Assembly (NCBI GenBank): GCA_902786545.1 | Contig: CADACU010000006.1 | Coordinates: 1 to 64,000 of the forward strand | Length of the DNA stretch: 64,000 bases | Direction: 5' to 3' | Origin: an uncultured Anaerovibrio sp. | Lineage (GTDB): Bacteria; Bacillota; Negativicutes; Selenomonadales; Selenomonadaceae | Shown here: in pieces, positions 34,192-42,901 of the stretch | Layout: each line of letters opens with the position of its first letter | Numbering within the stretch: the stretch's first letter is position 1 | Notes under the pieces: generated by a model | The model's input: only the letters and a program-made list of their open reading frames with translations | Told to the model about the DNA's origin: nothing | The model's database searches: none | Position numbers and translations under genes: made by a program

Positions 34192-34917
34192 ATGTCAGTT
34201 GTTTCTATGAAACAGTTATTAGAAGCCGGTGTTCATTTCGGACATCAGACCAGAAGATGGAACCCTAAGATGGCTAAGTACATCTTCACCGAGCGCAATG
34301 GTATCTACATCATTGACCTTCAGAAGACCGTAAAGAAGGCAGAAGAGGCTTACAACTTTGTTCGCAGCGTTGCTGAAGAGGGCAAGTCCATTCTGTTCGT
34401 TGGTACCAAGAAGCAGGCTCAGGAAGCTATTAAGGAAGAAGCTATCAAGGCTGATATGTATTATGTTAACGAGCGTTGGCTCGGTGGCATGATGACCAAC
34501 TTCAAGACCATTCAGACCCGTGTTAAGCGTCTGAAGGAGCTTGAGACCATGGCTGAGGATGGTACTTTCGATGTTCTTACCAAGAAGGAAGTACAGGGTC
34601 TGAAGCATGAGATGGAAAAGCTTGAGAAGTATCTCGGCGGTATCAAGGAAATGAAGGAGCTCCCAGGTGCTCTGTTCATCGTTGATCCTCGTAAGGAAAG
34701 AATTGCTGTTGCTGAGGCACACAAGCTCAATATTCCAATCGTTGCTATCATCGATACTAACTGTGACCCAGATGAGATTGATTACCCAATCCCAGGTAAC
34801 GACGATGCTATCCGTGCAGTAAGACTTCTTACCGGCAAGATTGCTGATGCTGTTATCGAGGGCCGTCAGGGTCAGTCCACTGAGGCTCCAGCTGAAGCTG
34901 AAGAAGAAGCTGAGTAA
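34192..34917 (+). CDS. rpsB: 30S ribosomal protein S2
   Basis: A 241-aa ribosomal protein of the small subunit. The N-terminal block [20 protein letters not shown] and the central [15 protein letters not shown] are diagnostic. The tail is acidic and alanine-rich ([11 protein letters not shown]), as commonly seen. AGGAGGTG precedes the ATG. rpsB leads the standard rpsB-tsf-pyrH-frr series. Codon choice is notably biased toward AAG and GTT-type codons compared with neighbours, as expected for a highly expressed gene. Confidence 0.98.
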   Translation: MSVVSMKQLLEAGVHFGHQTRRWNPKMAKYIFTERNGIYIIDLQKTVKKAEEAYNFVRSVAEEGKSILFVGTKKQAQEAIKEEAIKADMYYVNERWLGGMMTNFKTIQTRVKRLKELETMAEDGTFDVLTKKEVQGLKHEMEKLEKYLGGIKEMKELPGALFIVDPRKERIAVAEAHKLNIPIVAIIDTNCDPDEIDYPIPGNDDAIRAVRLLTGKIADAVIEGRQGQSTEAPAEAEEEAE

Positions 34918-34934
34918 TATAGGATAAAAATATA

Positions 34935-34967
34935 AAGGGGTAAGGGGATATCCCTTATCCCTTATTT
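34935..34967 (+). terminator. Hairpin between rpsB and tsf, possible attenuator
   Basis: A 12-bp stem (34935-34946 with 34952-34963, one G-U) followed by ATTTATT, a weak U-tract. It may partly terminate rpsB transcripts. A second 9-bp hairpin GATGAAAGC/GCTTTCATC is at 35032-35055, before tsf. Confidence 0.55.
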
Positions 34968-35100
34968 ATTGTGAAATCGTAATAAATCGAGTCTGAAAGA
35001 CGAAGATGCACTTAGATTTCGCGTAAGAGCTGATGAAAGCCCGTATGCTTTCATCTTGCTTAGTATCAAATAATAAGTTGATTAACAGGAGGAACTAATA

Positions 35101-35973
35101 ATGGCACAGATTACTGCTGCATTGGTTAAGGAATTGCGTGAACTTACTGGCGCCGGCATGATGGATTGCAAGAAGGCTCTGGTTGAGTGCGATGGTGATA
35201 AGGATAAGGCGATTGATTATCTTCGTGAGAAGGGTATTTCCAAGGCTGCCAAGAAGGCTGGCCGTATCGCTTCCGAGGGTGTTGTAGCATCTGCTTATGA
35301 TAAGGCAAGCAACACTGCATGTCTGGTTGAGGTTAATTCCGAGACTGACTTCGTTGCCAAGAATGACAACTTCAAGGAATTGGTAAAGAAGATTGCTGAG
35401 CATATCATCGCTACCAAGCCAGCTGATTTGGACGCTCTCAATGCTTCCATGCTGGATGGCAAGACTGTTGCTGATACTATGACTGAGGCAGTTGCTTCCA
35501 TCGGTGAGAAGCTGTCCCTCCGCCGTTTTGTTGTATACACTTCTGATAAGAAGCTGGCTACCTATATCCACATGGGTGGTAAGATCGGTGTAATCGTTGA
35601 ACTGACTGGTGGCAGCGATGAACTGGCACAGGATGTTGCTCTTCAGATTACTGCACAGAAGCCGCTCAGCATCGACCGCAGTGGCGTTGATCCTGAGTAT
35701 CTGGAGCATGAGCGTGCAGTACTGCGGGCACAGGCTCTGGAAGAGGGCAAGCCAGAGGCAATTGTTGACAAGATGGTTGAAGGCCGTCTGAATAAAAATT
35801 ATAAGGAAATCTGCCTGGTTGAGCAGGAATTCTTCAAGTCTTCCGAGCATGAGACCATTCAGGATATTTTGGGTGATGTTAAGGTACTCCGTTTCGACCG
35901 CTTCGAGATGGGTGAGGGCCTCGAAAAGAAGAATGAGGATTTCGCAGCTGAGGTTGCAGCTCAGATTAAATAA
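35101..35973 (+). CDS. tsf: Translation elongation factor Ts
   Basis: A 290-aa nucleotide exchange factor for EF-Tu. The N-terminal UBA-like domain contains VKELRELTGAGMMDCKKAL, and the core has the signature NSETDFVAKND, critical for EF-Tu contact. An AGGAGG Shine-Dalgarno precedes the ATG at 35101. The gene is bounded by a hairpin upstream and a strong intrinsic terminator downstream, so it may be transcribed with rpsB by read-through. Length is typical. Confidence 0.98.
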   Translation: MAQITAALVKELRELTGAGMMDCKKALVECDGDKDKAIDYLREKGISKAAKKAGRIASEGVVASAYDKASNTACLVEVNSETDFVAKNDNFKELVKKIAEHIIATKPADLDALNASMLDGKTVADTMTEAVASIGEKLSLRRFVVYTSDKKLATYIHMGGKIGVIVELTGGSDELAQDVALQITAQKPLSIDRSGVDPEYLEHERAVLRAQALEEGKPEAIVDKMVEGRLNKNYKEICLVEQEFFKSSEHETIQDILGDVKVLRFDRFEMGEGLEKKNEDFAAEVAAQIK

Positions 35974-35992
35974 TTAAAAAGGTATTCTCGTG

Positions 35993-36027
35993 AAAAAAGG
36001 GACTAGCAAAAGCAGTCCCTTTTTTTG
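35993..36027 (+). terminator. Intrinsic terminator after tsf
   Basis: A 12-bp stem AAAAAAGGGACT (35993-36004) / AGTCCCTTTTTT (36014-36025) with a T-rich end. Confidence 0.9.
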
Positions 36028-36111
36028 AGAAATACAAGGAAATTTGATATTTGTGTCGAAAAACATATAGGAAAAGTCTATTGATAAATCATAGATATGG
36101 AGGTTGTTGCA

Positions 36112-36828
36112 GTGGGGAAGTATAAGCGCGTCGTATTAAAGCTCAGTGGTGAGTCTTTGGCCGGTGAACAGGGCTTTGGCATCAATCCCGTTGTGGTAGA
36201 AGCCATTGGCAAGCAAATCAAACGCGTACATGAAGCAGGTATAGATGTGGCTATCGTAGTTGGTGGTGGCAACATCTGGCGTGGTCTGGCCGGCAGTGCT
36301 GAGGGTATGGACCGGGCCCAGGCAGATTATATGGGAATGTTGGCCACAGTTATCAATTCCCTGGCTATTCAGGATGCTCTGGAGCAGCAGAATGTACCAA
36401 CCCGGGTTCAGAGTGCCATTGAAATGCGCCAGGTAGCGGAGCCGTACATCCGTCGTAAGGCAATCCGTCATATGGAAAAGGGCCGGGTAGTAATATTTGG
36501 TGCTGGTACCGGTAATCCATATTTTTCAACTGATACTACCGCAGCATTGCGGGCAGCGGAAATTGAGGCTGATGTTATTTTGATGGGCAAGAAGGGGACT
36601 GAGGGAATTTACGACAAGGACCCTAATGAATTTGCTGATGCCAAGAAGTTTGACAATATCAGCTATTCAGAGATATTATTGCGCCGGTTGAGTGTTATGG
36701 ATTCCACTGCAACCAGTCTGTGTATGGACAACGATATTCCATTGGTTGTATTTAAGATTGATGACTATGAAAACATTTATCGGGCAGCCATCGGTGAAGA
36801 TATTGGTACGACAGTAGGGGGGAAATAA
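36112..36828 (+). CDS. pyrH: UMP kinase
   Basis: A 238-aa amino-acid-kinase-family enzyme that phosphorylates UMP to UDP, feeding RNA, UDP-sugar and peptidoglycan precursor pools. The start [16 protein letters not shown], the GGGNIWRG loop and the [15 protein letters not shown] segment are diagnostic. GGAGG at 36100-36104 supports GTG 36112; an in-frame ATG at 36097 overlaps the ribosome site and is less likely. It is followed by frr after 3 bp. It lies behind the tsf terminator, so a promoter is expected in 36028-36095, but I do not see a clear one. Confidence 0.95.
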   Translation: MGKYKRVVLKLSGESLAGEQGFGINPVVVEAIGKQIKRVHEAGIDVAIVVGGGNIWRGLAGSAEGMDRAQADYMGMLATVINSLAIQDALEQQNVPTRVQSAIEMRQVAEPYIRRKAIRHMEKGRVVIFGAGTGNPYFSTDTTAALRAAEIEADVILMGKKGTEGIYDKDPNEFADAKKFDNISYSEILLRRLSVMDSTATSLCMDNDIPLVVFKIDDYENIYRAAIGEDIGTTVGGK

Positions 36829-36831
36829 ATT

Positions 36832-37389
36832 ATGATTAGCGATGTTATTGCTTCCAGTGAGGAACGGTTAAAAAAATCCATTGAGGCATTGAAAAGGGAA
36901 TTTGGTGCCCTCCGGGCTGGCCGTGCTACTCCATCTCTTTTGGATAAGGTGATGGTGGATTATTATGGTACACCTACCCCGGTAAATCAGGTAGCTAAGG
37001 TTTCGGTGCCTGAACCAAGAATGATTATGATTCAGCCATGGGAAAAGGCCATGCTCCACGAGATTGAGAAGGCGATTATGAAGTCTGAGCTGGGACTTTC
37101 CCCAAATTCAGATGGTACAGCAATCCGTCTGTCCATTCCTCAGCTTACCCAGGAACGCCGTAAGGAACTGGTAAAGACTGTCAACAAAAAGGGTGAGGAA
37201 GCCAAGGTCGCTATTCGTAACATCCGCCGGGATGCCAATGAGCATATAAAGAAGTTGGAAAAGGACAAGGAAATCACTGAGGATGAGTCCAAGAAGGGAT
37301 TGGAGAAGTTCCAGAAGATTGTTGACGGCTATATTAAGAATGTAGACTCCCTGAAGGAAGCCAAGGAAAAAGAAATTATGGAAGTCTGA
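36832..37389 (+). CDS. frr: Ribosome recycling factor
   Basis: A 185-aa cytoplasmic factor that, with EF-G, splits the post-termination ribosome. Family blocks are LRAGRATPSLLDKVMVDYYG near residues 26-45 and ISIPQLT-like SIPQLTQERRKELVK in the middle. The protein is a long helical bundle with one inserted domain. The ATG follows a GGGGGGA 7 bases after the pyrH stop region. A small gene of unknown function starts 2 bp after its stop, followed by a ferredoxin, so it is part of a four-gene run with pyrH. Confidence 0.97.
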   Translation: MISDVIASSEERLKKSIEALKREFGALRAGRATPSLLDKVMVDYYGTPTPVNQVAKVSVPEPRMIMIQPWEKAMLHEIEKAIMKSELGLSPNSDGTAIRLSIPQLTQERRKELVKTVNKKGEEAKVAIRNIRRDANEHIKKLEKDKEITEDESKKGLEKFQKIVDGYIKNVDSLKEAKEKEIMEV

Positions 37390-37390
37390 T

Positions 37391-37618
37391 ATGGAAATTG
37401 ATGTAGTTGGTAGACCGTGGCATTTGGCGAAAGCCTTGCTTAATGATGCCAATATACGGTATAATGTAACGGTAACACATCCAACCAAAGATTTTTTCAA
37501 GCTGGAGCCTGACGGATATTATGTCGTCAGACAGCGTGTGTTAGATGATGGTACAGTAGATATTAGACTGGCAGCCATACTGCTGAAGGAGGTGTCTAGT
37601 AATGGCTTACAAGATTGA
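37391..37618 (+). CDS. Unknown 75-aa protein between frr and ferredoxin
   Basis: The protein starts MEIDVVGRPWHLAKALLND and contains YNVTVTHPTKDFF and YYVVRQRVLDDGTVDIRLAA. It has no cysteine cluster, signal peptide or membrane segment. It begins two bases after the frr stop, and its last 17 bases overlap the ferredoxin start, which suggests real translation and coupling. AAGGAGGT for the ferredoxin lies inside it. I do not recognise the family; it may be a small lineage-specific partner of the ferredoxin. Confidence 0.6.
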   Translation: MEIDVVGRPWHLAKALLNDANIRYNVTVTHPTKDFFKLEPDGYYVVRQRVLDDGTVDIRLAAILLKEVSSNGLQD

Positions 37619-37775
37619 AGATGGTTGTATCTCTTGCGGCACTTGCGCCGGAACTTGCCCAGTAGAGGCTATTTCCGAGGGTGATGGCAAGTATGAAATC
37701 AATCCGGATGTTTGTGTTGAGTGCGGTGCTTGCGCAGGTAACTGCCCTGTAGGTGCCATTGTTGCTCCTGAATGA
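37602..37775 (+). CDS. 2[4Fe-4S] ferredoxin, clostridial type
   Basis: A 57-aa protein with two full cluster motifs: CISCGTCAGTCPVEAI and CVECGACAGNCPVGAI, each CxxCxxCxxxCP. Such ferredoxins carry low-potential electrons in anaerobes, for example for pyruvate oxidation, hydrogenase, or radical SAM and IspG/IspH-type enzymes. The ATG at 37602 has AAGGAGGT at 37586-37593. It overlaps the unknown 75-aa gene by 17 bp. IspG, an iron-sulphur enzyme needing an electron donor, is encoded 4 kb downstream, though no direct link is shown. A terminator follows. Confidence 0.95.
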   Translation: MAYKIEDGCISCGTCAGTCPVEAISEGDGKYEINPDVCVECGACAGNCPVGAIVAPE

Positions 37776-37812
37776 TGCACATCGGTTGTTTTGACTGACA
37801 GAGTGTCAATAT

Positions 37813-37850
37813 GCCCCTCATAACTGATTTTGAGGGGCTTATTTTCTTTG
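37813..37850 (+). terminator. Intrinsic terminator after ferredoxin
   Basis: An 8-bp stem GCCCCTCA (37813-37820) / TGAGGGGC (37831-37838) followed by TTATTTTCTTT. Confidence 0.85.
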
Positions 37851-37957
37851 GTAACGGCACTTAACTGCGATGAGCTGACAAGTGACGCCTGAATTTGGTG
37901 TATGTCATGATAAATGGGGCCAACGCAACTTATTTTTCTTGATTGGGAGTTTTTGTT

Positions 37958-38752
37958 ATGTTAAAAAAATTATTCGGAAAAAAGAAGAGCTCCAACAAAC
38001 AAATAAATACAGAAAAAGAATTACTGGATAATATAGATAGAAGCAGGCTGCCAAGGCATGTGGCCATCATCATGGATGGTAATGGCCGCTGGGCCAGCGG
38101 CAAAGGGATGGTGCGCTCCGCCGGACACGCCTCTGGGGTGAAAACACTGAAAACCATCCTGCGGGCAGCGGTGGATTTAAAAATTGAGGCTTTTACCGTA
38201 TATGCTTTTTCTACGGAAAATTGGAAGCGTCCTACTGCTGAAGTAGATTTTTTGATGAAGCTGTTCGCTGATTCCCTGGCAAGGGAATTGGATGAAATGG
38301 ACGAGCTGGGGATTCGTATAAAATTCATTGGTCGATTGGATGGGTTTTCGCCGTATTTGCAGGAGCAGTTTGATAATGCTTGCCGGCGCACCGCTGACAA
38401 TACCGGCGTAAGGTTTAATGTTGCGGTTAATTACGGTGGACAGGATGAAATGGTGCGGGTTGCCCAGGCTTTGGCTGAGGATGTCAAGGCGGGTAAAACC
38501 TTGCCGGAGGATATAACTGCCGATATGATAGAAAGCCATTTGGATACCAGCGGTATGCCACCGGTAGATTTAGTTATTCGGACCAGTGGTGATATGCGGC
38601 TTAGCAATTTTCTGATTTGGCAGACGGCTTATGCGGAATTGTGGTTTACTGATACCAACTGGCCGGATTTTACCAAGGCTGAATTCTTTGAGGCACTGGT
38701 GGATTTTTCCAAGCGGGACAGACGGTTCGGTGGTCTCAGCAAAAAGAAATGA
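37958..38752 (+). CDS. uppS: Isoprenyl transferase (undecaprenyl diphosphate synthase)
   Basis: A 264-aa cis-prenyltransferase that builds undecaprenyl diphosphate, the lipid carrier used by MraY and MurG. The catalytic block MDGNGRW is at residues 39-45 with D40 as the metal ligand. The region RTSGDMRLSNFLIWQ, then AYAELWF, is the C-terminal signature; the usual RTSGE-QRLS is varied to GDMRLS. An extra basic N-terminal tail of about 30 residues precedes the core. GGGAG at 37945-37949 favours ATG 37958 over the TTG at 37943. It begins the uppS-cdsA-dxr-rseP-ispG-proS operon. Confidence 0.95.
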   Translation: MLKKLFGKKKSSNKQINTEKELLDNIDRSRLPRHVAIIMDGNGRWASGKGMVRSAGHASGVKTLKTILRAAVDLKIEAFTVYAFSTENWKRPTAEVDFLMKLFADSLARELDEMDELGIRIKFIGRLDGFSPYLQEQFDNACRRTADNTGVRFNVAVNYGGQDEMVRVAQALAEDVKAGKTLPEDITADMIESHLDTSGMPPVDLVIRTSGDMRLSNFLIWQTAYAELWFTDTNWPDFTKAEFFEALVDFSKRDRRFGGLSKKK

Positions 38753-38764
38753 GGATAAAATAGA

Positions 38765-39592
38765 ATGCTTACTAGAATAATTACCGGAGTTGTTGGTATA
38801 GCACTGGCCACCTTTGTTATTCAGACTGGCGGTACACTGTTCGCGGTAGCTGGCCTGCTTTTGGCCCTGGGAGCCTGGTATGAATATTGCCGGGCTTTTC
38901 GTCAGAAGGGGCTGAATCCGGCTCTTTTGACCGGTGGTGTGCTTATTACCTGTATGTGGGGCTGTGGCTGGCTGGGAAACAGTCAGTACCTCACCGGGGC
39001 CGTTATGCTTTCGGCTCTTGTTATTATGCTTATCACGGTTTTTCGTCACGGGGTATTTGATGTTATATCGGCAGCTGTATCGGCCACCGGTATATTTTAC
39101 ATTGGCCTGGCCTTTGTTCATCTTGTAATGCTGCGGTTTGCAGGAGGAGAAGCTGTTATTCCAACCAGTATTGGTGATTTTCAGATAGGGTGTGCTTTTA
39201 TCTGGGTGGCACTTATTGGCACCTGGGCCAGCGATACCTTCGCCTACTTTGCCGGCTGTGCCTTGGGCAGGCATAAGCTTTGCGAACCGATAAGTCCCAA
39301 GAAAACCATTGAAGGGTTTATTGGCGGCCTTATTGGTACTACCGCCTCCGTGGCCGGCTTGGGTGTATTTTTCGGGTTTGATGTGCCGATGATGGCAGTG
39401 CTGGGGTTGATTATCTGTGTTATTGCTACCTTGGGTGATTTGGTTGAATCAGTAGTAAAAAGATACACCGGCATAAAGGATTCGGGGAATATTATACCTG
39501 GACATGGGGGGATTTGGGATCGGTTTGACAGCGTGATTTACACGGCACCCTTCGTATATTATTTTATGTATTTCACCGTGATGGCGGGATAG
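38765..39592 (+). CDS. cdsA: Phosphatidate cytidylyltransferase
   Basis: A 275-aa polytopic membrane enzyme that makes CDP-diacylglycerol from phosphatidic acid and CTP, the entry point for phospholipids. The family signature is complete near the C-terminus: VVKRYTGIKDSGNIIPGHGG, then DRFDS. About seven to eight hydrophobic segments are seen. It lies 12 bp after uppS and 25 bp before dxr, in the order conserved in many bacteria. Length and signature are standard. Confidence 0.95.
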   Translation: MLTRIITGVVGIALATFVIQTGGTLFAVAGLLLALGAWYEYCRAFRQKGLNPALLTGGVLITCMWGCGWLGNSQYLTGAVMLSALVIMLITVFRHGVFDVISAAVSATGIFYIGLAFVHLVMLRFAGGEAVIPTSIGDFQIGCAFIWVALIGTWASDTFAYFAGCALGRHKLCEPISPKKTIEGFIGGLIGTTASVAGLGVFFGFDVPMMAVLGLIICVIATLGDLVESVVKRYTGIKDSGNIIPGHGGIWDRFDSVIYTAPFVYYFMYFTVMAG

Positions 39593-39623
39593 GATAAAGA
39601 CCGGGAATTAAGGAGAAATGGCA

Positions 39624-40772
39624 GTGAAGAATTTAGTTGTTTTAGGTTCGACAGGTTCCATAGGTACTCAGACACTGGATGTGGTCAGAAACAAGCCGGA
39701 GCTGTTTCATGTGTCGGTACTGGTGGCGAACCGCAGCGATGAGCTTATTGAACAGCAGATAAATGAATTTCAACCGGATGTAGCGGTTTTATCGGATGAG
39801 GAGGCAGCCAAGCGGCTGAAAAGCCGGTATACCGGCAAGACCGTAATCAAGGGTGGTCGGGAAGCTGTTATTGAGGCAGCGGTATATCCTGAGGCAGATA
39901 CAGTAGTGACTTCCTTGATGGGCTTTGCTGGTTTGGAGCCGACTATGGCGGCACTGGATGCCGGAAAGAATATTGCCCTGGCCAACAAGGAGACGCTGGT
40001 GGTTGCCGGTGAGCTGGTAATGGCCAAGGCCAAGGAAAAGGGCTGCGCTATTTTGCCGGTGGACAGTGAGCATTGTGCATTGTTCCAGTGTTTGCAGGGG
40101 CAGGATCGAAGCGCAGTTGAAAAGTTGATTTTGACGGCGTCCGGTGGCCCTTTCCGTGGGAAAAAAGCCCAAGAGCTTACCAATGTTACCAAAGCAGATG
40201 TGCTGGCCCATCCAACCTGGAATATGGGACAGAAAATCACAGTAGATTCTGCCTCGTTGGTGAACAAGGGCCTGGAGGTCATTGAGGCCAAGTGGCTGTA
40301 TGGAGTGTCCTATAACGATATTCAGGTAGTAGTTCATCCCCAGAGTATTGTACACTCCATGGTACAGTATCGGGATGGTACGGTGATGGCCCAGTTGGGG
40401 TGCACAGATATGCGTTTGCCTATTCAGTACGCCTTGACATATCCTGAACGGGTGGAATCAAAGTTCCCGCGGGTTGATTTTTATGAATTGGCCAAGCTTA
40501 CCTTTGAAAAACCGGATATGGATACCTTTCGCGGCTTAAAATTGGCCTTTGAGGCCGGCAAGACCGGTGGAACTATGCCTTGCGTTATGAATGCGGCCAA
40601 TGAAGTGGCCGTGGAAGCCTTTTTGAAAGGTGGGGCAGGTTTTTTACAGATTTATGACTTGATTGAAAATGCTATGTCAAAGGCCCAAGTAGAATATAAT
40701 CCATCCTTGGAGCAGCTGCTGGAGGCTGATCGTTGGGCCAGGGAAATAACCCGTCAAGCGTTGTCTAAATAA
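39624..40772 (+). CDS. dxr: 1-deoxy-D-xylulose 5-phosphate reductoisomerase
   Basis: A 382-aa NADPH enzyme of the MEP isoprenoid pathway that converts DXP to MEP. The N-terminal Rossmann loop is LGSTGSIGTQTL. Metal and substrate residues lie in PVDSEHCALFQ and VDSASLVNKGLEVIEAKWL. AGGAG at 39611-39615 gives better spacing to GTG 39624 than to ATG 39618, so GTG is chosen; the difference is two residues. With ispG downstream and uppS upstream it forms an isoprenoid-carrier block. Confidence 0.95.
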   Translation: MKNLVVLGSTGSIGTQTLDVVRNKPELFHVSVLVANRSDELIEQQINEFQPDVAVLSDEEAAKRLKSRYTGKTVIKGGREAVIEAAVYPEADTVVTSLMGFAGLEPTMAALDAGKNIALANKETLVVAGELVMAKAKEKGCAILPVDSEHCALFQCLQGQDRSAVEKLILTASGGPFRGKKAQELTNVTKADVLAHPTWNMGQKITVDSASLVNKGLEVIEAKWLYGVSYNDIQVVVHPQSIVHSMVQYRDGTVMAQLGCTDMRLPIQYALTYPERVESKFPRVDFYELAKLTFEKPDMDTFRGLKLAFEAGKTGGTMPCVMNAANEVAVEAFLKGGAGFLQIYDLIENAMSKAQVEYNPSLEQLLEADRWAREITRQALSK

Positions 40773-40786
40773 GGGAGTAAAGCATT

Positions 40787-41818
40787 ATGTTGTTGACTAT
40801 AGTATCGGCGGTATTTGTCTTTGGACTGTTGGTATTGGTTCATGAGTGGGGCCATTTTATCACGGCCAAGATGACCAATATGCGAGTGGATGAGTTTGCT
40901 ATTGGCTTTGGGCCGAAGCTCATCAGCTGGCAAAAAGGGGAGACCCTTTACGCACTTCGGGCGATTCCTTTAGGGGGATTTAACCGGATTGCCGGTATGG
41001 ATTTGGATGAGGAAGAAAATGATGCCGGTGACCGGGCTTATTTTAAGCGCCCGATTTGGGCCAGAATGATTGTTATTTTGGCTGGTTCGGTTATGAATTT
41101 TGTGCTGCCGGTTGTTTTGTTTTTTCTGATTTTCCTGTGTGTGGGTGTACAGACACCAAGCACGGAGCCGATTGTCGGTGCGGTGATGGCTAATCGTCCG
41201 GCGGCATCAGCCGGAATTATGGCCGGGGATCGGATTACCAGTATCAACGGCCAGACCATAAATGAATGGGCCAACATATCGGAAGTATTTAAGGATTCAG
41301 CGGGCAAACCCTTTGAAGTCACCTATTTGCGGGGGGATGAGTCCAGACATACCACGGTTATCCCGGTACTGGATGAAAGCTCCAATCGGGTGGTTATTGG
41401 CATTCAGGGAAGTGTGGTTTCCCAGGAGGTGTCCATTGGTGAGGCGGCCAGCCTGTCCGTAGAAAAGACCTGGCGGATTTTCAAGGCTATGCTGGAAGCT
41501 TTGGCTATGCTGGTGACCAAGGAAGGGGCTTCGTCGGAGCTGTCCGGTCCCATTGGTGTGGCTCAGATGGCGGGGGAGGTAGCCCAGCACGGATTTATTC
41601 CATTGCTTAATTTTGCAGCATTTTTGAGCCTGAACCTGGGAATTGTCAATCTTTTGCCGGTGCCGGCCCTGGATGGCGGTCATTTTATTACTTTGGTAAT
41701 TGAGGCAGTCCGGGGGAAGCAGATGAGCAAGAAGGCTATGTATTATATCCAGGCTGTCGGGGTAGTAATCCTGATGAGTTTGATGATTTTTGCGACATTC
41801 AATGATATTACCAGATGA
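40787..41818 (+). CDS. rseP: Site-2 membrane metalloprotease RseP family
   Basis: A 343-aa zinc protease in the cytoplasmic membrane that cuts transmembrane substrates, such as anti-sigma factors or remnant signal peptides. The HExxH motif is HEWGH at residues 19-23 within the first membrane segment. One PDZ domain spans about 115-180 (VMANRPAASAGIMAGDRITS), and the second metal site is NLLPVPALDGGHF. AAGGGAG precedes the ATG. Position between dxr and ispG is the common order. The substrate here is unknown, and no sigma/anti-sigma pair is in the window. Confidence 0.94.
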   Translation: MLLTIVSAVFVFGLLVLVHEWGHFITAKMTNMRVDEFAIGFGPKLISWQKGETLYALRAIPLGGFNRIAGMDLDEEENDAGDRAYFKRPIWARMIVILAGSVMNFVLPVVLFFLIFLCVGVQTPSTEPIVGAVMANRPAASAGIMAGDRITSINGQTINEWANISEVFKDSAGKPFEVTYLRGDESRHTTVIPVLDESSNRVVIGIQGSVVSQEVSIGEAASLSVEKTWRIFKAMLEALAMLVTKEGASSELSGPIGVAQMAGEVAQHGFIPLLNFAAFLSLNLGIVNLLPVPALDGGHFITLVIEAVRGKQMSKKAMYYIQAVGVVILMSLMIFATFNDITR

Positions 41819-41832
41819 GGAAGGTCAGCGAA

Positions 41833-42897
41833 ATGATAAAACGAAAAGAAACAAGACAGATTCATATCGGGAAGGTTGCCATTGGTGGCGGGGCTCCGAT
41901 ATCTGTTCAGTCCATGACCAATACCAAAACCACTGATACAAAGGCCACTGTGGAGCAGATAAATGCCCTGCAGGCAGCTGGCTGTGATATTGTGCGGTTG
42001 GCTGTGCCTGATATGGATGCAGCCTTGAATTTGGGCAATATAATAAAGAAGGTTAATGTGCCATTGGTGGCGGATATTCACTTTGATTATCGGCTGGCTT
42101 TGGAGGCCATCAACCAAGGAATTTCCGCCCTGCGGTTAAATCCGGGCAATATCGGCGGTGAGGATCGGGTCAAGGCGGTAGTGTCCGAAGCAAAACGCCA
42201 TAATATTCCTATCCGCATCGGCGTAAATGCCGGCTCATTGGATAAAAAGCTGCTGGCCAAGCATGGCGGTGTTACCGCGGAGGCCTTGGTGGAGTCGGCG
42301 ATGGAGCATGTGCGGATTTTAGAGGCACAGGATTTTACCGATATGAAAATATCCCTAAAGGCTCATGATGTACCGCTTACCATTGAGGCCTACCAACTTA
42401 TGTCGGAAACAGTGGATTATCCGCTGCATTTGGGCATTACCGAGGCTGGTACCGCCCGTAGCGGTATGATTAAATCTGCCGTAGGGATAGGCGCCCTGTT
42501 AAGTCAAGGCATAGGCGATACCTTCCGCATTTCCCTGACCGGGGACCCAGTGGTGGAAGTGAAGGTTGCCAACGAGATTTTAAAGTCCCTGGGGATGCGG
42601 GAATATGGTCCAACCCTGATTTCTTGCCCGACCTGTGGCCGTACCAGCATCGATTTGGCTGGTATTGCTGAGGAAGTGGAAAAACGGCTGGAGAATGTCA
42701 AAAAGCCGATTTCAGTGGCAGTTATGGGCTGCGTGGTTAACGGTCCAGGCGAAGCCAAAGGTGCCGATGTGGGGATAGCCGGCGGCAACGGCGAGGGACT
42801 GGTATTCAGAAAAGGTGAAATAATCCGTAAGGTGAAGGAAACTGAGCTGGTTGAGGAATTATTCAAGGAAATAGATAAGATTACACAGGAGGATTAA
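41833..42897 (+). CDS. ispG: 4-hydroxy-3-methylbut-2-enyl diphosphate synthase
   Basis: A 354-aa iron-sulphur enzyme of the MEP pathway that reduces MEcPP to HMBPP. The N-terminal TIM-barrel part has VQSMTNTKTTDTKATV and the C-terminal part has the cluster cysteines in SCPTCGRTSIDL and MGCVVNGPGEAKGAD. AGGAAGG at 41819-41825 favours ATG 41833 over ATG 41815, which overlaps the rseP stop. It needs two electrons from a ferredoxin or flavodoxin; a ferredoxin gene lies 4 kb upstream. proS follows after 4 bp. Confidence 0.96.
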   Translation: MIKRKETRQIHIGKVAIGGGAPISVQSMTNTKTTDTKATVEQINALQAAGCDIVRLAVPDMDAALNLGNIIKKVNVPLVADIHFDYRLALEAINQGISALRLNPGNIGGEDRVKAVVSEAKRHNIPIRIGVNAGSLDKKLLAKHGGVTAEALVESAMEHVRILEAQDFTDMKISLKAHDVPLTIEAYQLMSETVDYPLHLGITEAGTARSGMIKSAVGIGALLSQGIGDTFRISLTGDPVVEVKVANEILKSLGMREYGPTLISCPTCGRTSIDLAGIAEEVEKRLENVKKPISVAVMGCVVNGPGEAKGADVGIAGGNGEGLVFRKGEIIRKVKETELVEELFKEIDKITQED

Positions 42898-42901
42898 GAT
42901 A

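Noticed and set aside
42888..42901. T-box leader for proS
   Set aside because: proS follows ispG by 4 bp within an operon, leaving no room for a T-box.
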